DNA of 64,000 bases, taken from positions 5,798,001-5,862,000 of the forward strand of contig NZ_JARUBF010000001.1 in the NCBI RefSeq assembly GCF_029626025.1, given 5' to 3'. Below the pieces are notes generated by a model. That model did not search any database. It was not told the DNA's origin and saw only the letters and a program-made list of their open reading frames with translations. Both the position numbers and the translations under genes were made by a program. The first letter of the stretch is position 1; every line of letters begins with the position of its first letter. Below, piece after piece: positions 24,777-34,036 of this stretch. Source of the stretch: Solwaraspora sp. WMMD406. Its GTDB lineage: Bacteria; Actinomycetota; Actinomycetes; Mycobacteriales; Micromonosporaceae.

Positions 24777-24850
24777 GGGGCCGTAGCCCAATTGGCAGAG
24801 GCGTACGGTTTAGGTCCGTATTAGTGCGGGTTCGAGTCCCGCCGGCCCTA
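24777..24850 (+). tRNA. tRNA with anticodon UAG (Leu, CUA codon) but short variable arm
   Basis: A 74-nt cloverleaf. The acceptor GGGGCCG pairs with CGGCCCT (G1.U72), discriminator A73, D loop with GG, anticodon stem TACGG/CCGTA with loop TTTAGGT (anticodon TAG), five-base variable loop TTAGT, and T stem GCGGG/CCCGC. CCA is not encoded, unlike the Lys and His tRNAs here. Bacterial tRNA-Leu should have a long variable arm (class II); this one is class I. The anticodon assigns Leu, but charging identity is uncertain. It is not a stop suppressor, which would need CUA. Confidence 0.85.
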
Positions 24851-24894
24851 CGCGACACCGACCAACAGTCGGGGATGGAGTCCAGCGCCCTGCG

Positions 24895-25497
24895 ATGAGT
24901 TCCCCACTTTCCGTACAACCGGGCTTCGTGCTGGATCCGCCGCTCGACGACGACCTGCGCGAGCGGATCGTCCGGGTCTGGGCGGACGCCACGAACGCCG
25001 GTGGCGCGGTCGGGTTCGTCGCTCCGGTGACCGCCACGGACGTACGACCGACCGCCGAGGCCGCGTTCGCCGGCGTCGCCGCCGGCGTCGATCGGCTACT
25101 CGTCGGCTACGACTCCGCTGGGCTGGCCTCGTTCGTCTTCATCACCAGTAACCGATTCGACCTCAAGGAACACTGGCGGGTCCTCAAACGGGTGGTCGTC
25201 GCGCCGGACCGGCAGGGGCGCGGCTACGGCCTGGCGCTGATGGCCGAGGCCGAACGAGTCGGCCGGTCACTCGGCCTGGCAGCCCTGCAGGTCACCATCC
25301 GGGACGGGCACGGCCTGCCCGCGTTCTATCAGCGGTGCGGCTACCGCGAAGTGGGCCGGCTCCCGGGTGCGCTGCGCGTCGCCGACGGCGACGACCGCGA
25401 CGAGATCATCATGTGGCGTGACCTGACCGACCTAACCCCACCACCGGCGGTCAGCCGCAGGCCGGCGGCGGATCGGCCGGGGCGGCAGCGGGCGTGA
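24895..25497 (+). CDS. GNAT-family N-acetyltransferase
   Basis: A 200-aa protein with the acetyl-CoA site VVVAPDRQGRGYGLALMAEAE (motif A, about 100-120) and the C-terminal FYQRCGYREVGR motif B. It probably acetylates a small molecule or antibiotic; the substrate cannot be read. The first 45 residues form an N-terminal extension. The last 15 codons overlap the end of the converging expansin-like gene by 47 bases and give a basic, Pro-rich tail that may be accidental. Confidence 0.85.
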   Translation: MSSPLSVQPGFVLDPPLDDDLRERIVRVWADATNAGGAVGFVAPVTATDVRPTAEAAFAGVAAGVDRLLVGYDSAGLASFVFITSNRFDLKEHWRVLKRVVVAPDRQGRGYGLALMAEAERVGRSLGLAALQVTIRDGHGLPAFYQRCGYREVGRLPGALRVADGDDRDEIIMWRDLTDLTPPPAVSRRPAADRPGRQRA

Positions 25498-26473
25498 CCG
25501 CCGAGCTGGCCGCCGCCCCGAAACCCGCTGCTCCGGCGGTTGGCGACGGACTCGCCGAGGCCGACCCGGCGGGCGTTGGACGGGCCGACGGCGACTCGGC
25601 GGCCGACGCGGTGTCCGGCGTCGGCGAACGCTCAGCGGACCGACCGGACGTCGATCCGGAACCGGTCGCCGAGGACGAGCCGGCGCCGGCGGCCGGGCCC
25701 GATCCGCCGCTGCCGTACAGCCGTACGTCGGTCGTCTGGGTCTGCTCCGGTGCCAGCGTGAGGCCCGACACGCTGGCCTGGTTGCCGGCCACGTCGGTGA
25801 CCCGCAGCGTGTACGGGCCGGGGCCGAGTCCGTCGTCGGCGAGCCAGTAGTTGTAGTCGTGCCGGACGAGTTCGCGCCATCCCGATCCGGTTCGAGCCTC
25901 GACCGACGCGAGCGGGTTGCCGTGATTGGTGACCCGTACGGCGAACCACCATTGGGAAGCGCCTTCTTTGATCCGGAACGCGAGTGGTCCGGTCGGTGGG
26001 TCGACCACCGCCCGGTAGCTGACCGGCACGATTCCCTGTACCGGGTCGGCGATGCGGGCGAATGCTTCCCGGGACAGGTCGATGTGGCCGGTGGCGCATT
26101 CCGGGCACTGGTCCATGACGACGACCCGTACGGTGCCCCGGGGGCCGGTGACGTCGAGGTACCCGCCGCAGGCGGCGGCGTCGGAGTACTCGGTCGGGCC
26201 GAGCGCGACGTGCATCCGGTCGGCCGGGGCGCTGTCGAACGAGCAGTTGCCGCCCTGGCCCTGCGCGTCGTAGAAAGTCGCCTTGCCCTGGTAGGTGCTG
26301 CCGCCGGCCGGCGGCGCGGCGCAGGCGGGGCTGGCACCGACCTGGGCGGCGAGCAGCAGGCCGAGCAGGGCGGCACCGGTCGCCGCGCCGCCGCCGGCGA
26401 GCCAGCGGTTCCGGGGGGTCCAGCCGGACCAGCCGGTCCTGCGGGCATGGGAACCAGGTCCGTCGTCGGTCAC
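25451..26473 (-). CDS. Secreted expansin-like / double-psi beta-barrel protein
   Basis: A 340-aa protein with a membrane or signal segment (about 25-52). Its domain 1 is a double-psi barrel: GKATFYDAQGQGGNCSF near the start and VVMDQCPECATGHIDLS with the conserved Asp. A second beta domain (about 150-240) resembles the expansin CBM-like D2. The tail from about 255 is a long Ser/Thr/Pro/Ala-rich stretch. Bacterial expansins loosen plant or bacterial cell-wall polysaccharide without hydrolysis. No partner genes are adjacent. Confidence 0.83.
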   Translation of the reverse strand: MTDDGPGSHARRTGWSGWTPRNRWLAGGGAATGAALLGLLLAAQVGASPACAAPPAGGSTYQGKATFYDAQGQGGNCSFDSAPADRMHVALGPTEYSDAAACGGYLDVTGPRGTVRVVVMDQCPECATGHIDLSREAFARIADPVQGIVPVSYRAVVDPPTGPLAFRIKEGASQWWFAVRVTNHGNPLASVEARTGSGWRELVRHDYNYWLADDGLGPGPYTLRVTDVAGNQASVSGLTLAPEQTQTTDVRLYGSGGSGPAAGAGSSSATGSGSTSGRSAERSPTPDTASAAESPSARPTPAGSASASPSPTAGAAGFGAAASSAVTPAAAPADPPPACG

Positions 26474-26527
26474 GACCAGTGATGCTGCCGCAGTGCGACG
26501 TACCGGGGCAACAGTCCTAAGTGAGAC

Positions 26528-27382
26528 CTAAGAGTCCGCCCCGGACGGCGGCCGCACCGGGTCACCGACGGCGATCCGGCCGGTGCCGTCCGGGATGAGG
26601 TTCACCCCGAACAGGACGCCCTTCGGCCCGCGCCGATGCTGAGCGAGGATCCGCAGTGGTTGCCGGCCGCGTTCCCCGGTGTCCTGGTCGGTGGTGGTGA
26701 CCACGCAGCGGGCGCATGGCTTGGCGACCCGGAACGTGACGTCGCCAAGGTGGATCCGGTGTCCGATCCAGGCGTCCTCGGCCCAGGCCGGTGCTCCGGC
26801 GACGACCACGTTGGGGCGGAACCGGTGCATCGGCAGTGGCGCGGCCGGGTCGCCGGACTCGACGAGCCAGTCGTTGACGGCGTCCAGCGACGCGGTGGTG
26901 GTCAGTAGCAGCGGGTAGCCGTCGGCGAAGGTGACGACGTCACCGGGGCGGCTGAAGTCCGGGTTGACCGCCCGTACGGTGGGGTCGGCCAGCCACACCA
27001 GCCGGGCCGGCCGGTCGAGCAGGTCGCCGAGCCAGTCGTGGAGGACCGGTGCGGCGAGCCGGGCCGGCACCGGGGCCTGGTTGCGGAACACCCGGACCAT
27101 GACCGACTGCCCCTCGACCGGCGCGGTGACGTCCAGGGTCGCTCGGTCGGCGCTGTGCAGGGTGAGGCCGGCCGTGGTGATCCGGGGGTGGATGGTGACC
27201 AGGGCGGGGACCTCCCGCTGGGTCAGCGCGACGCCGTCGGGGTCGACGATCGCCCACCGGCGGTCGCCGGCCAGGCCCCAGGGTTCGACCTGCGCGTCGT
27301 CGTGGTCGAGCCGGCGGCACCCCTTGACCGGGTACGTGTGGAGCGCGGCGACCCGCACACCGCCCACTTGAGACCCACTCAC
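26528..27382 (-). CDS. MOSC-domain protein (YcbX/MARC-like)
   Basis: About 284 aa. N-terminal beta-barrel (LHTYPVKGCRRLDHDDA) followed by a MOSC domain with the conserved Cys in KPCARCVVTTTDQDTGE; the family binds a molybdenum cofactor or transfers sulfur and reduces N-hydroxylated compounds. The start is uncertain: GTG codons at 27382, 27367 and 27358 are all possible. The open frame up to 27697 runs antisense through the RpiR gene and is not credible. Confidence 0.87.
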   Translation of the reverse strand: MSGSQVGGVRVAALHTYPVKGCRRLDHDDAQVEPWGLAGDRRWAIVDPDGVALTQREVPALVTIHPRITTAGLTLHSADRATLDVTAPVEGQSVMVRVFRNQAPVPARLAAPVLHDWLGDLLDRPARLVWLADPTVRAVNPDFSRPGDVVTFADGYPLLLTTTASLDAVNDWLVESGDPAAPLPMHRFRPNVVVAGAPAWAEDAWIGHRIHLGDVTFRVAKPCARCVVTTTDQDTGERGRQPLRILAQHRRGPKGVLFGVNLIPDGTGRIAVGDPVRPPSGADS

Positions 27383-27476
27383 CACGTCGGGCCGAGCCGG
27401 GTACGGGCCGGGGAGCGTCGGAGCCTGGTGCGATCCACGGCAGGTTTCTACCACAGCTGACAGATTGCCGAGTGAA

Positions 27477-27494
27477 TGAATTAATGCATACAGT
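27477..27494 (+). promoter_or_regulatory. Promoter/operator of the hut regulator
   Basis: TGAATTAATGCA (27477-27488) is an imperfect 12-base palindrome in a locally AT-rich patch. It is followed by TACAGT (27489-27494), a TANNNT -10 six bases before the GTG at 27501, with a TTGCCG -35-like element at 27465. The overlap suggests repression by an autoregulator such as the adjacent RpiR protein. Confidence 0.45.
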
Positions 27495-27500
27495 GGCGTG

Positions 27501-28418
27501 GTGAATGACAGTGAGGTCATGCCGGCCGCGTCGGCCGAACGGGTACTCGACCTGTTCACCGGGGTACGGCTCACCCCGACCCAGCGACGGATCGCGCACA
27601 GCCTGGTGCAGCACGCCGGTTCCGCGGCCTTCCTGTCCGCCGCCGAGGTCGCCGAACTGGCCCGGGTGAGCCAGCCATCGGTGACCCGGTTCGCCATGGC
27701 ACTCGGCTACGACGGCTACCCGGCGCTACGGCGGCGGCTACGCGAATTCGCCACCAGCCCGGCCGACGCCGCCACCGTACCGTCGGGTGCCACCCGGCGC
27801 GGCGGGCGGCCCGCCACTCGACCAGGCGACCGATTCGTCACGGACAACGAGATGCAGCGGGCGATCCGCGCCGAGGCCCGACATCTCAGCCAACTGGCCG
27901 ACCAACTCGGCGAACGTGACCGGCTCACCGCGGCCGGCACGGTCCTGGCCGGCAGCACCCCGCTGCCAGTGTTGGGCCTGCGCGCCGCTGCCGCCCTCGC
28001 CACCTACTTCGGCTTCTTCGCCGCCAAGGTCCGCCCTGACGTACGGGTGTTGGACAGCGGCGGGAGCCTGCTGCCGGAACGCCTCGAGCAGGCGCGCGCG
28101 GCGGGAGCCACCGCGCTGCTGGCGATCGTGCTCCCCCGCTACCCCCGGGAGGCCGTCGACGCTCTCGCCGAGGCCCGGGCCATGGGCATGGCGGTGGTGT
28201 TGATCACCGACTCGGCGTTGAGTCCGGCCGCCGAACACGCCGACCTGGTGTTGCCCGCCCCCGTCGGTGACCAGTTGGTGTTCGACCTGCACGCCGCTCC
28301 GATGGCCCTGGCGATGGTGCTGCTGCAGGCGATCTGCGACGCCGCCCCCGGGGAGGCGCAACGCCGGCTGGAGCAGTTCGAACGCTCGGCCGCCCACCGC
28401 AACGTATTCGTCGGCTGA
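27501..28418 (+). CDS. MurR/RpiR-family transcriptional regulator
   Basis: A 305-aa regulator: N-terminal RpiR helix-turn-helix (about 15-80, with [35 protein letters not shown]) and a C-terminal SIS-type ligand domain (about 125-285). The GTG at 27501 fits a leaderless transcript; GTG 27498 is equally open. It lies 71 bases before hutU on the same strand and is almost certainly the control gene of the hut operon. RpiR proteins in Hut systems usually sense urocanate or a pathway intermediate. Confidence 0.9.
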   Translation: MNDSEVMPAASAERVLDLFTGVRLTPTQRRIAHSLVQHAGSAAFLSAAEVAELARVSQPSVTRFAMALGYDGYPALRRRLREFATSPADAATVPSGATRRGGRPATRPGDRFVTDNEMQRAIRAEARHLSQLADQLGERDRLTAAGTVLAGSTPLPVLGLRAAAALATYFGFFAAKVRPDVRVLDSGGSLLPERLEQARAAGATALLAIVLPRYPREAVDALAEARAMGMAVVLITDSALSPAAEHADLVLPAPVGDQLVFDLHAAPMALAMVLLQAICDAAPGEAQRRLEQFERSAAHRNVFVG

Positions 28419-28489
28419 CGGCCGACCGACCACTTTCGTCGGCTGACCGCCGACCGACCCACGCAGGCCGGAAGACAGGGGAAGGACGC

Positions 28490-30235
28490 ATGGCAGAACC
28501 GATCCGGGCGGCCCGAGGTGCCACCCGTACCGCTCGGGGATGGCCGCAGGAGGCGGCCGTCCGGATGCTGATGAACAACCTGGACCCGGACGTCGCCGAA
28601 CGCCCCGACGACCTGGTCGTCTACGGCGGCACCGGCCGGGCCGCCCGGGACTGGCCGTCCTACCATGCCCTGGTCCGCACCCTGACCGACCTGCGCGACG
28701 ACGAGACGATGCTGGTCCAGTCGGGGCGGCCGATCGGCGTGCTGCGCACCCACGAATGGGCGCCCCGGGTGCTGCTGGCCAATTCGAACCTGGTGGGCGA
28801 CTGGGCCACCTGGCCGGAGTTCCGCCGGCTGGAACAGCTCGGGCTGACCATGTACGGGCAGATGACCGCCGGCTCCTGGATCTACATCGGCACCCAGGGC
28901 ATCCTGCAGGGCACTTACGAGACGTTCGCCGCGGTCGCCGCCAAGCTGGCCGCCGGACCAGCAGGCGAAGCCAAACTGGCCGCCGGACCAGCCAGCGAAG
29001 CCGAACCAGGGCCGGTGGACGTGCCGGCCTGGGCAGCCGGCGCCGGTACGGCCGACCTGGCCGGCACGTTGACCCTGACCGCCGGCTGCGGCGGGATGGG
29101 CGGCGCGCAGCCCCTCGCGGTCACCATGAACGGTGGGGCCTGTCTGATCGTCGACGTCGACCCGCAGCGGCTCGCCCGCCGGGTCGCCACCGGCTACCTG
29201 GACGTCGTCGCCGGATCGCTGGCCGAGGCGGTGACGCTGGCCAGTGCCGCCCGCCGGGAGCGCCGGGCGCTGTCGGTCGGTGTGGTGGGCAACGCGGCGA
29301 CGGTGTTTCCCGAGTTGCTGGCCGACGGCGTCGAGATCGACGTCGTCACCGATCAGACCAGTGCCCACGATCCGCTGAGCTACGTACCGGAAGGGGTCGA
29401 CCTGGCCGAGGCGGCAGCGTACGCCCGCCGCGCTCCGCAGGACTACACCGACCGGGCCCGCGAGTCGATGGTCCGGCACGTCGCCGCGATGGTCGGGTTC
29501 GCCGACGCCGGCGCGGAGGTGTTCGACTACGGCAACTCGATCCGCGCCGAGGCCCGGCTCGGCGGCTACGACCGGGCGTTCGACTTCCCCGGCTTCGTCC
29601 CGGCGTACATCCGGCCGTTGTTCTGCGCCGGCAAGGGCCCGTTCCGCTGGGCGGCGCTCTCCGGCGATCCGGCCGACATCGCCGCCACCGACCGGGCGAT
29701 CCTCGACCTGTTCGGCGACAACGAGGCCCTGGCCCGGTGGATCCGGTTGGCCGGTGACCGGGTCGCCTTCCAAGGGCTGCCGGCGCGGATCTGCTGGCTC
29801 GGGTACGGCGAACGGGACCTCGCCGGGGTGCGGTTCAACGAAATGGTGGCCCGGGGTGACCTGTCCGCGCCGGTGGTGATCGGCCGGGACCACCTCGACT
29901 GCGGCTCGGTGGCCTCGCCGTACCGGGAGACCGAGGCGATGGCGGACGGCTCGGACGCCATCGCCGACTGGCCGCTGCTGAACGCGCTTGTCAACACGGC
30001 CAGCGGCGCGTCCTGGGTGAGCATCCACCACGGTGGCGGGGTCGGTATCGGCCGGTCGTTGCACGCCGGGCAGGTCTGTGTCGCCGACGGGTCGGCGCTC
30101 GCCGGGGACAAGATCGAACGGGTGTTGCGCAATGATCCCGCGATGGGCGTGCTGCGGCACGTCGACGCCGGATATGCCGAGGCCCGCGAGGTCGCCCGGC
30201 GGTACGACGTACCGGTGCCGATGGACCGCTCGTGA
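28490..30235 (+). CDS. hutU: Urocanate hydratase (urocanase)
   Basis: Converts urocanate to imidazolone propionate, step two of histidine degradation, using tightly bound NAD+. A 581-aa protein of normal family length, with [38 protein letters not shown] (NAD region) and [18 protein letters not shown] plus [11 protein letters not shown] near the C-terminus. The start has GGGGAAGGA upstream. Residues about 152-185 contain a species-specific insertion made by a duplicated 30-bp unit. The stop overlaps the next start (ATGA-type coupling). First enzyme gene of the operon. Confidence 0.96.
   Translation: MAEPIRAARGATRTARGWPQEAAVRMLMNNLDPDVAERPDDLVVYGGTGRAARDWPSYHALVRTLTDLRDDETMLVQSGRPIGVLRTHEWAPRVLLANSNLVGDWATWPEFRRLEQLGLTMYGQMTAGSWIYIGTQGILQGTYETFAAVAAKLAAGPAGEAKLAAGPASEAEPGPVDVPAWAAGAGTADLAGTLTLTAGCGGMGGAQPLAVTMNGGACLIVDVDPQRLARRVATGYLDVVAGSLAEAVTLASAARRERRALSVGVVGNAATVFPELLADGVEIDVVTDQTSAHDPLSYVPEGVDLAEAAAYARRAPQDYTDRARESMVRHVAAMVGFADAGAEVFDYGNSIRAEARLGGYDRAFDFPGFVPAYIRPLFCAGKGPFRWAALSGDPADIAATDRAILDLFGDNEALARWIRLAGDRVAFQGLPARICWLGYGERDLAGVRFNEMVARGDLSAPVVIGRDHLDCGSVASPYRETEAMADGSDAIADWPLLNALVNTASGASWVSIHHGGGVGIGRSLHAGQVCVADGSALAGDKIERVLRNDPAMGVLRHVDAGYAEAREVARRYDVPVPMDRS
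28943..29002 (+). repeat. 30-bp tandem duplication inside hutU
   Basis: Two 30-base units, differing at a few bases, encode [10 protein letters not shown] and [10 protein letters not shown], an in-frame insertion between conserved urocanase blocks. Confidence 0.85.
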
Positions 30236-31518
30236 TCGACCAGGATCGGCTGCTCGACCGCTTCCGTCCGCTGTGGGCGGAGCTGGCGGAGATCGGCCGG
30301 GACCCGGACACCGGCGGCTATCTGCGGTACGCCTGGTCGGCGGCGGAGCTGGCCTGCCGGCGGTGGTTCGTCGACCAGGCGGCCCGCCGTGACCTGACGG
30401 TGTCGGTCGACGGCAACGGGAACCTGTGGGCGCGGTGGTTGCCGGACGGGGTGGATCCGGCCACGGCGGCGGTGGTCACCGGCAGTCATTTCGACTCGGT
30501 GCCGCACGGCGGCGGGTACGACGGTCCGCTCGGCGTCGTGTCGGCGTTTCTGGCCGTGGACGAGCTCCGCGACCAGGGTTTCGTCCCCGGCCGGCCGATC
30601 ACCGTCGCCGCGTTCGTCGAGGAGGAGGGGTCCCGGTTCGGGGTCGCCTGTCTGGGTTCCCGGTTGCTCACCGGCGGTATCGCACCGCGACGCGCGCTGG
30701 CGTTGCGGGACCGGTCCGGGGTGAGCCTGGCCGAGGCGATGGCGGCCGCCGGAGCCGATCCGGCGGCGGCGGGGCCGGACCCCCAGCGGCTGGCCGGGAT
30801 CAAGGCCTTCGTCGAGCTGCACATCGAGCAGGGTCGGGCGCTGGTGGACCTGGACGCCCCGGTCGGGGTGGCGAGCATGATCTGGCCGCACGGCCGGTGG
30901 CGGCTGGAGGTCTCCGGCGAGGGCAACCACGCCGGTACGACGCGGATGGCGGACCGCCGTGATCCGATGCTGACCTGCGCGTACGCGGTCTTGGCGGCGG
31001 ATGCCGAGGCCCGCCGGCTGGGCGCGCACGCCACGGTCGGCCGGATCGAGGTACGGCCGAACGCGACCAACGCCATCCCGGTCCAGGTCCGGTCCTGGTT
31101 GGACGCTCGTGCGGCCGACGCCGCGACCTTGGCCGAGCTGGTCGAGGCGGTCGTGTCCCGGGCGCACGCCCGGTCGGTCGCCGACGGGACCACGGTAACG
31201 GTCGTCGCCGAGTCGGCCAGCCCGCCGGTGGAGTTCGATCCGGGCCTGGCCCGCCGGCTGGTCGACGCCGCGTCGACGGCGACATCGGACGTGCCGGCCA
31301 CGACATCCGCCGTGCCTGGGTCCACGCCGGTGCCGGTGTTGCCGACCGCCGCCGGACACGACGCGGGGATCCTCGCCGGCCACGTACCGACCGCGATGAT
31401 TTTCGTCCGCAATCCGTCCGGCGTGTCGCACGCCCCCGCCGAGGCCGCCACCGACGCCGACTGTGTCGCCGGGATCCGGTCGCTCGCCGCCGTCCTGGCC
31501 GAACTGGCCGCGCGGTGA
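30232..31518 (+). CDS. M20-family amidohydrolase (allantoate amidohydrolase/carbamoylase type) in the hut operon
   Basis: A 428-aa zinc amidase of the Zn-dependent amidase/carbamoylase type. Metal ligands are seen in [18 protein letters not shown], the EEEGSRFG pair, HIEQGRAL and [15 protein letters not shown] is the substrate-binding loop. It is coupled by four-base overlaps to hutU and hutF. With HutF present, the pathway must hydrolyse N-formyl-L-glutamate to glutamate and formate. No HutG is in the window, so this enzyme is the natural candidate for that step, which is inference. Confidence 0.88.
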   Translation: MIDQDRLLDRFRPLWAELAEIGRDPDTGGYLRYAWSAAELACRRWFVDQAARRDLTVSVDGNGNLWARWLPDGVDPATAAVVTGSHFDSVPHGGGYDGPLGVVSAFLAVDELRDQGFVPGRPITVAAFVEEEGSRFGVACLGSRLLTGGIAPRRALALRDRSGVSLAEAMAAAGADPAAAGPDPQRLAGIKAFVELHIEQGRALVDLDAPVGVASMIWPHGRWRLEVSGEGNHAGTTRMADRRDPMLTCAYAVLAADAEARRLGAHATVGRIEVRPNATNAIPVQVRSWLDARAADAATLAELVEAVVSRAHARSVADGTTVTVVAESASPPVEFDPGLARRLVDAASTATSDVPATTSAVPGSTPVPVLPTAAGHDAGILAGHVPTAMIFVRNPSGVSHAPAEAATDADCVAGIRSLAAVLAELAAR

Positions 31519-32858
31519 CCGGAACCAGCCCACCCATGAGGTGGTACGCCGAGTATGCCTGGCTGGGCGGGCCGCAGCCGGTCGCCGACGTCCTGATCGA
31601 GGCTGAAGCGGGCCGGTTCACCGCCGTCACCGCCGGGCTGGCGGGACCACCGGCCGGGGTGCACCGGCTGGCCGGCGTCACCCTGCCCGGACTGGCCGAC
31701 GTGCACTCCCACGCCTTCCACCGAGCGCTACGCGGACGCACCCACGACGACCGGGGCAGCTTCTGGACCTGGCGGGAACGGATGTACGCGGTCGCCGGCC
31801 GGCTCGACCCCGATACGTACCTGGCGCTGGCCCGGGCGGTCTACGCCGAACTGGCCCTGGCCGGGGTGAGCTGCGTCGGCGAGTTCCACTACCTGCACCA
31901 CGACCAGCGAGGACGCCCGTACGCCGACCCGAACGTGATGGCCGACGCGCTCGCCCGGGCCGCCGCCGACGCCGGCATCCGGATCACCCTGCTGGACACC
32001 TGCTACCTGGTGGCCGGATTGGACGGCGCGTCGCTGACCGGGGCGCAGCGCCGGTTCGGCGACACCGACGTCGCGGCCTGGGCGACGCGCGCCGAGGCGT
32101 GGCGGCCGGGCGGCGGGCACGTCCGGCAGGGCGCGGCGATCCATTCGGTACGGGCGGTGCCGGCGGCGGCGTTACCCGAGGTGGCCGACTGGGCGCGGCG
32201 GCACGCGGCACCGTTACACGTGCACCTGTCCGAGCAGCGGGCCGAAAACGAGGCATGCCGGGCCCGGCACGGGCTGACCCCGACCGGGTTGCTGGCCGGG
32301 GCGGGCGTGCTCACCCCGGCGAGTACGGCGGTCCACGCCACCCATCTGAGTACGGCCGACGTGGCGTTGCTCGGTGCGGCGGGCACCGGGGTCGCGTTCT
32401 GCCCGACGACCGAACGGGACCTGGCCGACGGGATCGGGCCGGCGCGGGCGCTGGCCGACGCGGGCTGTCCGCTCAGCCTGGGCAGCGACAGCCACGCGGT
32501 GATCGACCTGTTCGAGGAGGCGCGGGCGGTGGAGCTGCACGAACGGTTGCGCACCGAGCGGCGGGGCCATTTCGGTACCGGTGACCTGCTGACCATGGCG
32601 ACCGGGGCCGGGCACGCCGCGCTGGGCTGGCCGGACGCTGGCCGGATCGCTGTCGGTGCCCGCGCCGATCTGGTCACCGTACGGCTGGACAGTGCCCGTA
32701 CCGCCGGGGTCGACCCGGCCGGCCTGGTCTTCGCGGCGACCGCCGCCGACGTCACCGACGTGGTGGTCGACGGGCGGCGGGTGGTGACCGGCGGGCGGCA
32801 CGAGTGGCTCGACGTACCGGCCGAGTTGGCGGCGGCGGTCCGGGCGGTGACCCGGTGA
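31515..32858 (+). CDS. hutF: Formimidoylglutamate deiminase
   Basis: Deaminates N-formimino-L-glutamate to N-formyl-L-glutamate and ammonia. A 447-aa amidohydrolase-superfamily member with zinc ligands in [20 protein letters not shown] and [19 protein letters not shown]; the FHRAL and SEQ variants are typical of HutF. It overlaps both neighbours in GTGA/ATGA style. Its presence fixes the pathway as the formylglutamate branch and not the direct HutG formiminoglutamase route. Confidence 0.94.
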   Translation: MTGTSPPMRWYAEYAWLGGPQPVADVLIEAEAGRFTAVTAGLAGPPAGVHRLAGVTLPGLADVHSHAFHRALRGRTHDDRGSFWTWRERMYAVAGRLDPDTYLALARAVYAELALAGVSCVGEFHYLHHDQRGRPYADPNVMADALARAAADAGIRITLLDTCYLVAGLDGASLTGAQRRFGDTDVAAWATRAEAWRPGGGHVRQGAAIHSVRAVPAAALPEVADWARRHAAPLHVHLSEQRAENEACRARHGLTPTGLLAGAGVLTPASTAVHATHLSTADVALLGAAGTGVAFCPTTERDLADGIGPARALADAGCPLSLGSDSHAVIDLFEEARAVELHERLRTERRGHFGTGDLLTMATGAGHAALGWPDAGRIAVGARADLVTVRLDSARTAGVDPAGLVFAATAADVTDVVVDGRRVVTGGRHEWLDVPAELAAAVRAVTR

Positions 32859-34036
32859 CGTCGCCCAGCCTGCTGGTGGACCGGATCGGCGAACTGGTCA
32901 CCAACGATCCGACGCACGGCGGCGGTCCGCTCGGGCTGCTCGCCGACGCGGCGGTGGTCGTCGCCGCCGGCCGGATCGCCTGGGTCGGTCGGTCGGCGGA
33001 CGCCCCGGCCGCCGACCGGCGCCTCGACGCCGAGGGCCGGGCCGGGCTGCCGGGCTTCGTGGACAGTCACGCCCACCTGGTGTTCGCCGGTGACCGGGCG
33101 GCCGAGTTCGCGGCCCGGATGGCGGGTGCCCGTTACGACGGCGGCGGCATCCAGGTCACCGTCGCGGCGACCCGGGCCGCCGACGACGACGTGCTGCGCG
33201 CCACCGTCGGACGGTTGCGGGCCGAGGCGCTGCGGCAGGGCACCACCACGATCGAGATCAAGAGCGGGTACGGCCTGACCGTCGCCGACGAGGTCCGGTC
33301 GTTGCGGGTGGCGGGTGAGTTCACGGCGGAGACGACGTTCCTCGGCGCGCACGTCGTGCCGGCGGAGTACGCCGGTCGCGCGGACGACTACGTCGAGCTG
33401 GTCACCGGCGCGATGCTGACCGCCGCCGCGCCGTACGCCCGTTGGGTGGACGTGTTCTGCGAACGCGGCGCGTTCGACGGCGACCAGGCCCGGGCGGTGT
33501 TGGCCGCCGGTGCCGCCGCCGGGCTGGGGTCGCGGGTGCACGCCAACCAGCTCGGTCCCGGGGCCGGGGTGGCGCTGGCGGTGGAGCTGGGCGCGGCCAG
33601 CGCAGACCACTGCACGCATCTGTCCGACGCGGACGTGGCCGCGCTGTCGGGGTCGGCCACGGTGGCGACGCTGCTGCCGGGGGCCGAGTTCGCCACCCGG
33701 TCGCCGTACCCGGATGCCCGCCGGCTGCTGGACGCCGGGGCGTCGGTGGCGTTGGCCAGTGACTGCAACCCGGGTTCGTCGTACACGACGTCGATGCCGT
33801 TCTGTGTCGCGCTGGCGGTCCGGGAGATGGGCATGACGCCGGCGGAGGCGGTCTGGGCGGCGACCGCCGGTGGCGCGCGGGCGTTGCGGCGCGCCGACGT
33901 CGGTGTGCTGCGTCCCGGTGCCCGGGCCGATCTGATCCTGCTCGACGCGCCGTCCCACCTGCACCTGGCCTACCGGCCGGGGGTGCCACTGGTCCGTCAG
34001 GTCCTGCACAACGGAGTACCGACATGCCCACCGTGA
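32855..34036 (+). CDS. hutI: Imidazolonepropionase
   Basis: Hydrolyses 4-imidazolone-5-propionate to formiminoglutamate. A 393-aa amidohydrolase with the HxH metal site in [12 protein letters not shown], the [16 protein letters not shown] motif ([11 protein letters not shown]), [18 protein letters not shown] and the late Asp in [11 protein letters not shown]. The GTG at 32855 overlaps the hutF stop and is preferred over the upstream ATG at 32804 inside hutF. It overlaps hutH by 13 bases. Confidence 0.95.
   Translation: MTSPSLLVDRIGELVTNDPTHGGGPLGLLADAAVVVAAGRIAWVGRSADAPAADRRLDAEGRAGLPGFVDSHAHLVFAGDRAAEFAARMAGARYDGGGIQVTVAATRAADDDVLRATVGRLRAEALRQGTTTIEIKSGYGLTVADEVRSLRVAGEFTAETTFLGAHVVPAEYAGRADDYVELVTGAMLTAAAPYARWVDVFCERGAFDGDQARAVLAAGAAAGLGSRVHANQLGPGAGVALAVELGAASADHCTHLSDADVAALSGSATVATLLPGAEFATRSPYPDARRLLDAGASVALASDCNPGSSYTTSMPFCVALAVREMGMTPAEAVWAATAGGARALRRADVGVLRPGARADLILLDAPSHLHLAYRPGVPLVRQVLHNGVPTCPP

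Noticed and set aside
24777-24850. Amber suppressor tRNA
   Set aside because: The anticodon read 5' to 3' is UAG, which pairs with CUA; reading UAG stops would need anticodon CUA.
27383-27697. Extended N-terminus of the MOSC protein
   Set aside because: It overlaps the RpiR gene antisense and crosses the divergent promoter region.
28139-31533. Very long minus-strand frames opposite hutU and the M20 gene
   Set aside because: Shadow frames; the plus-strand products carry full family motifs and tight operon overlaps.
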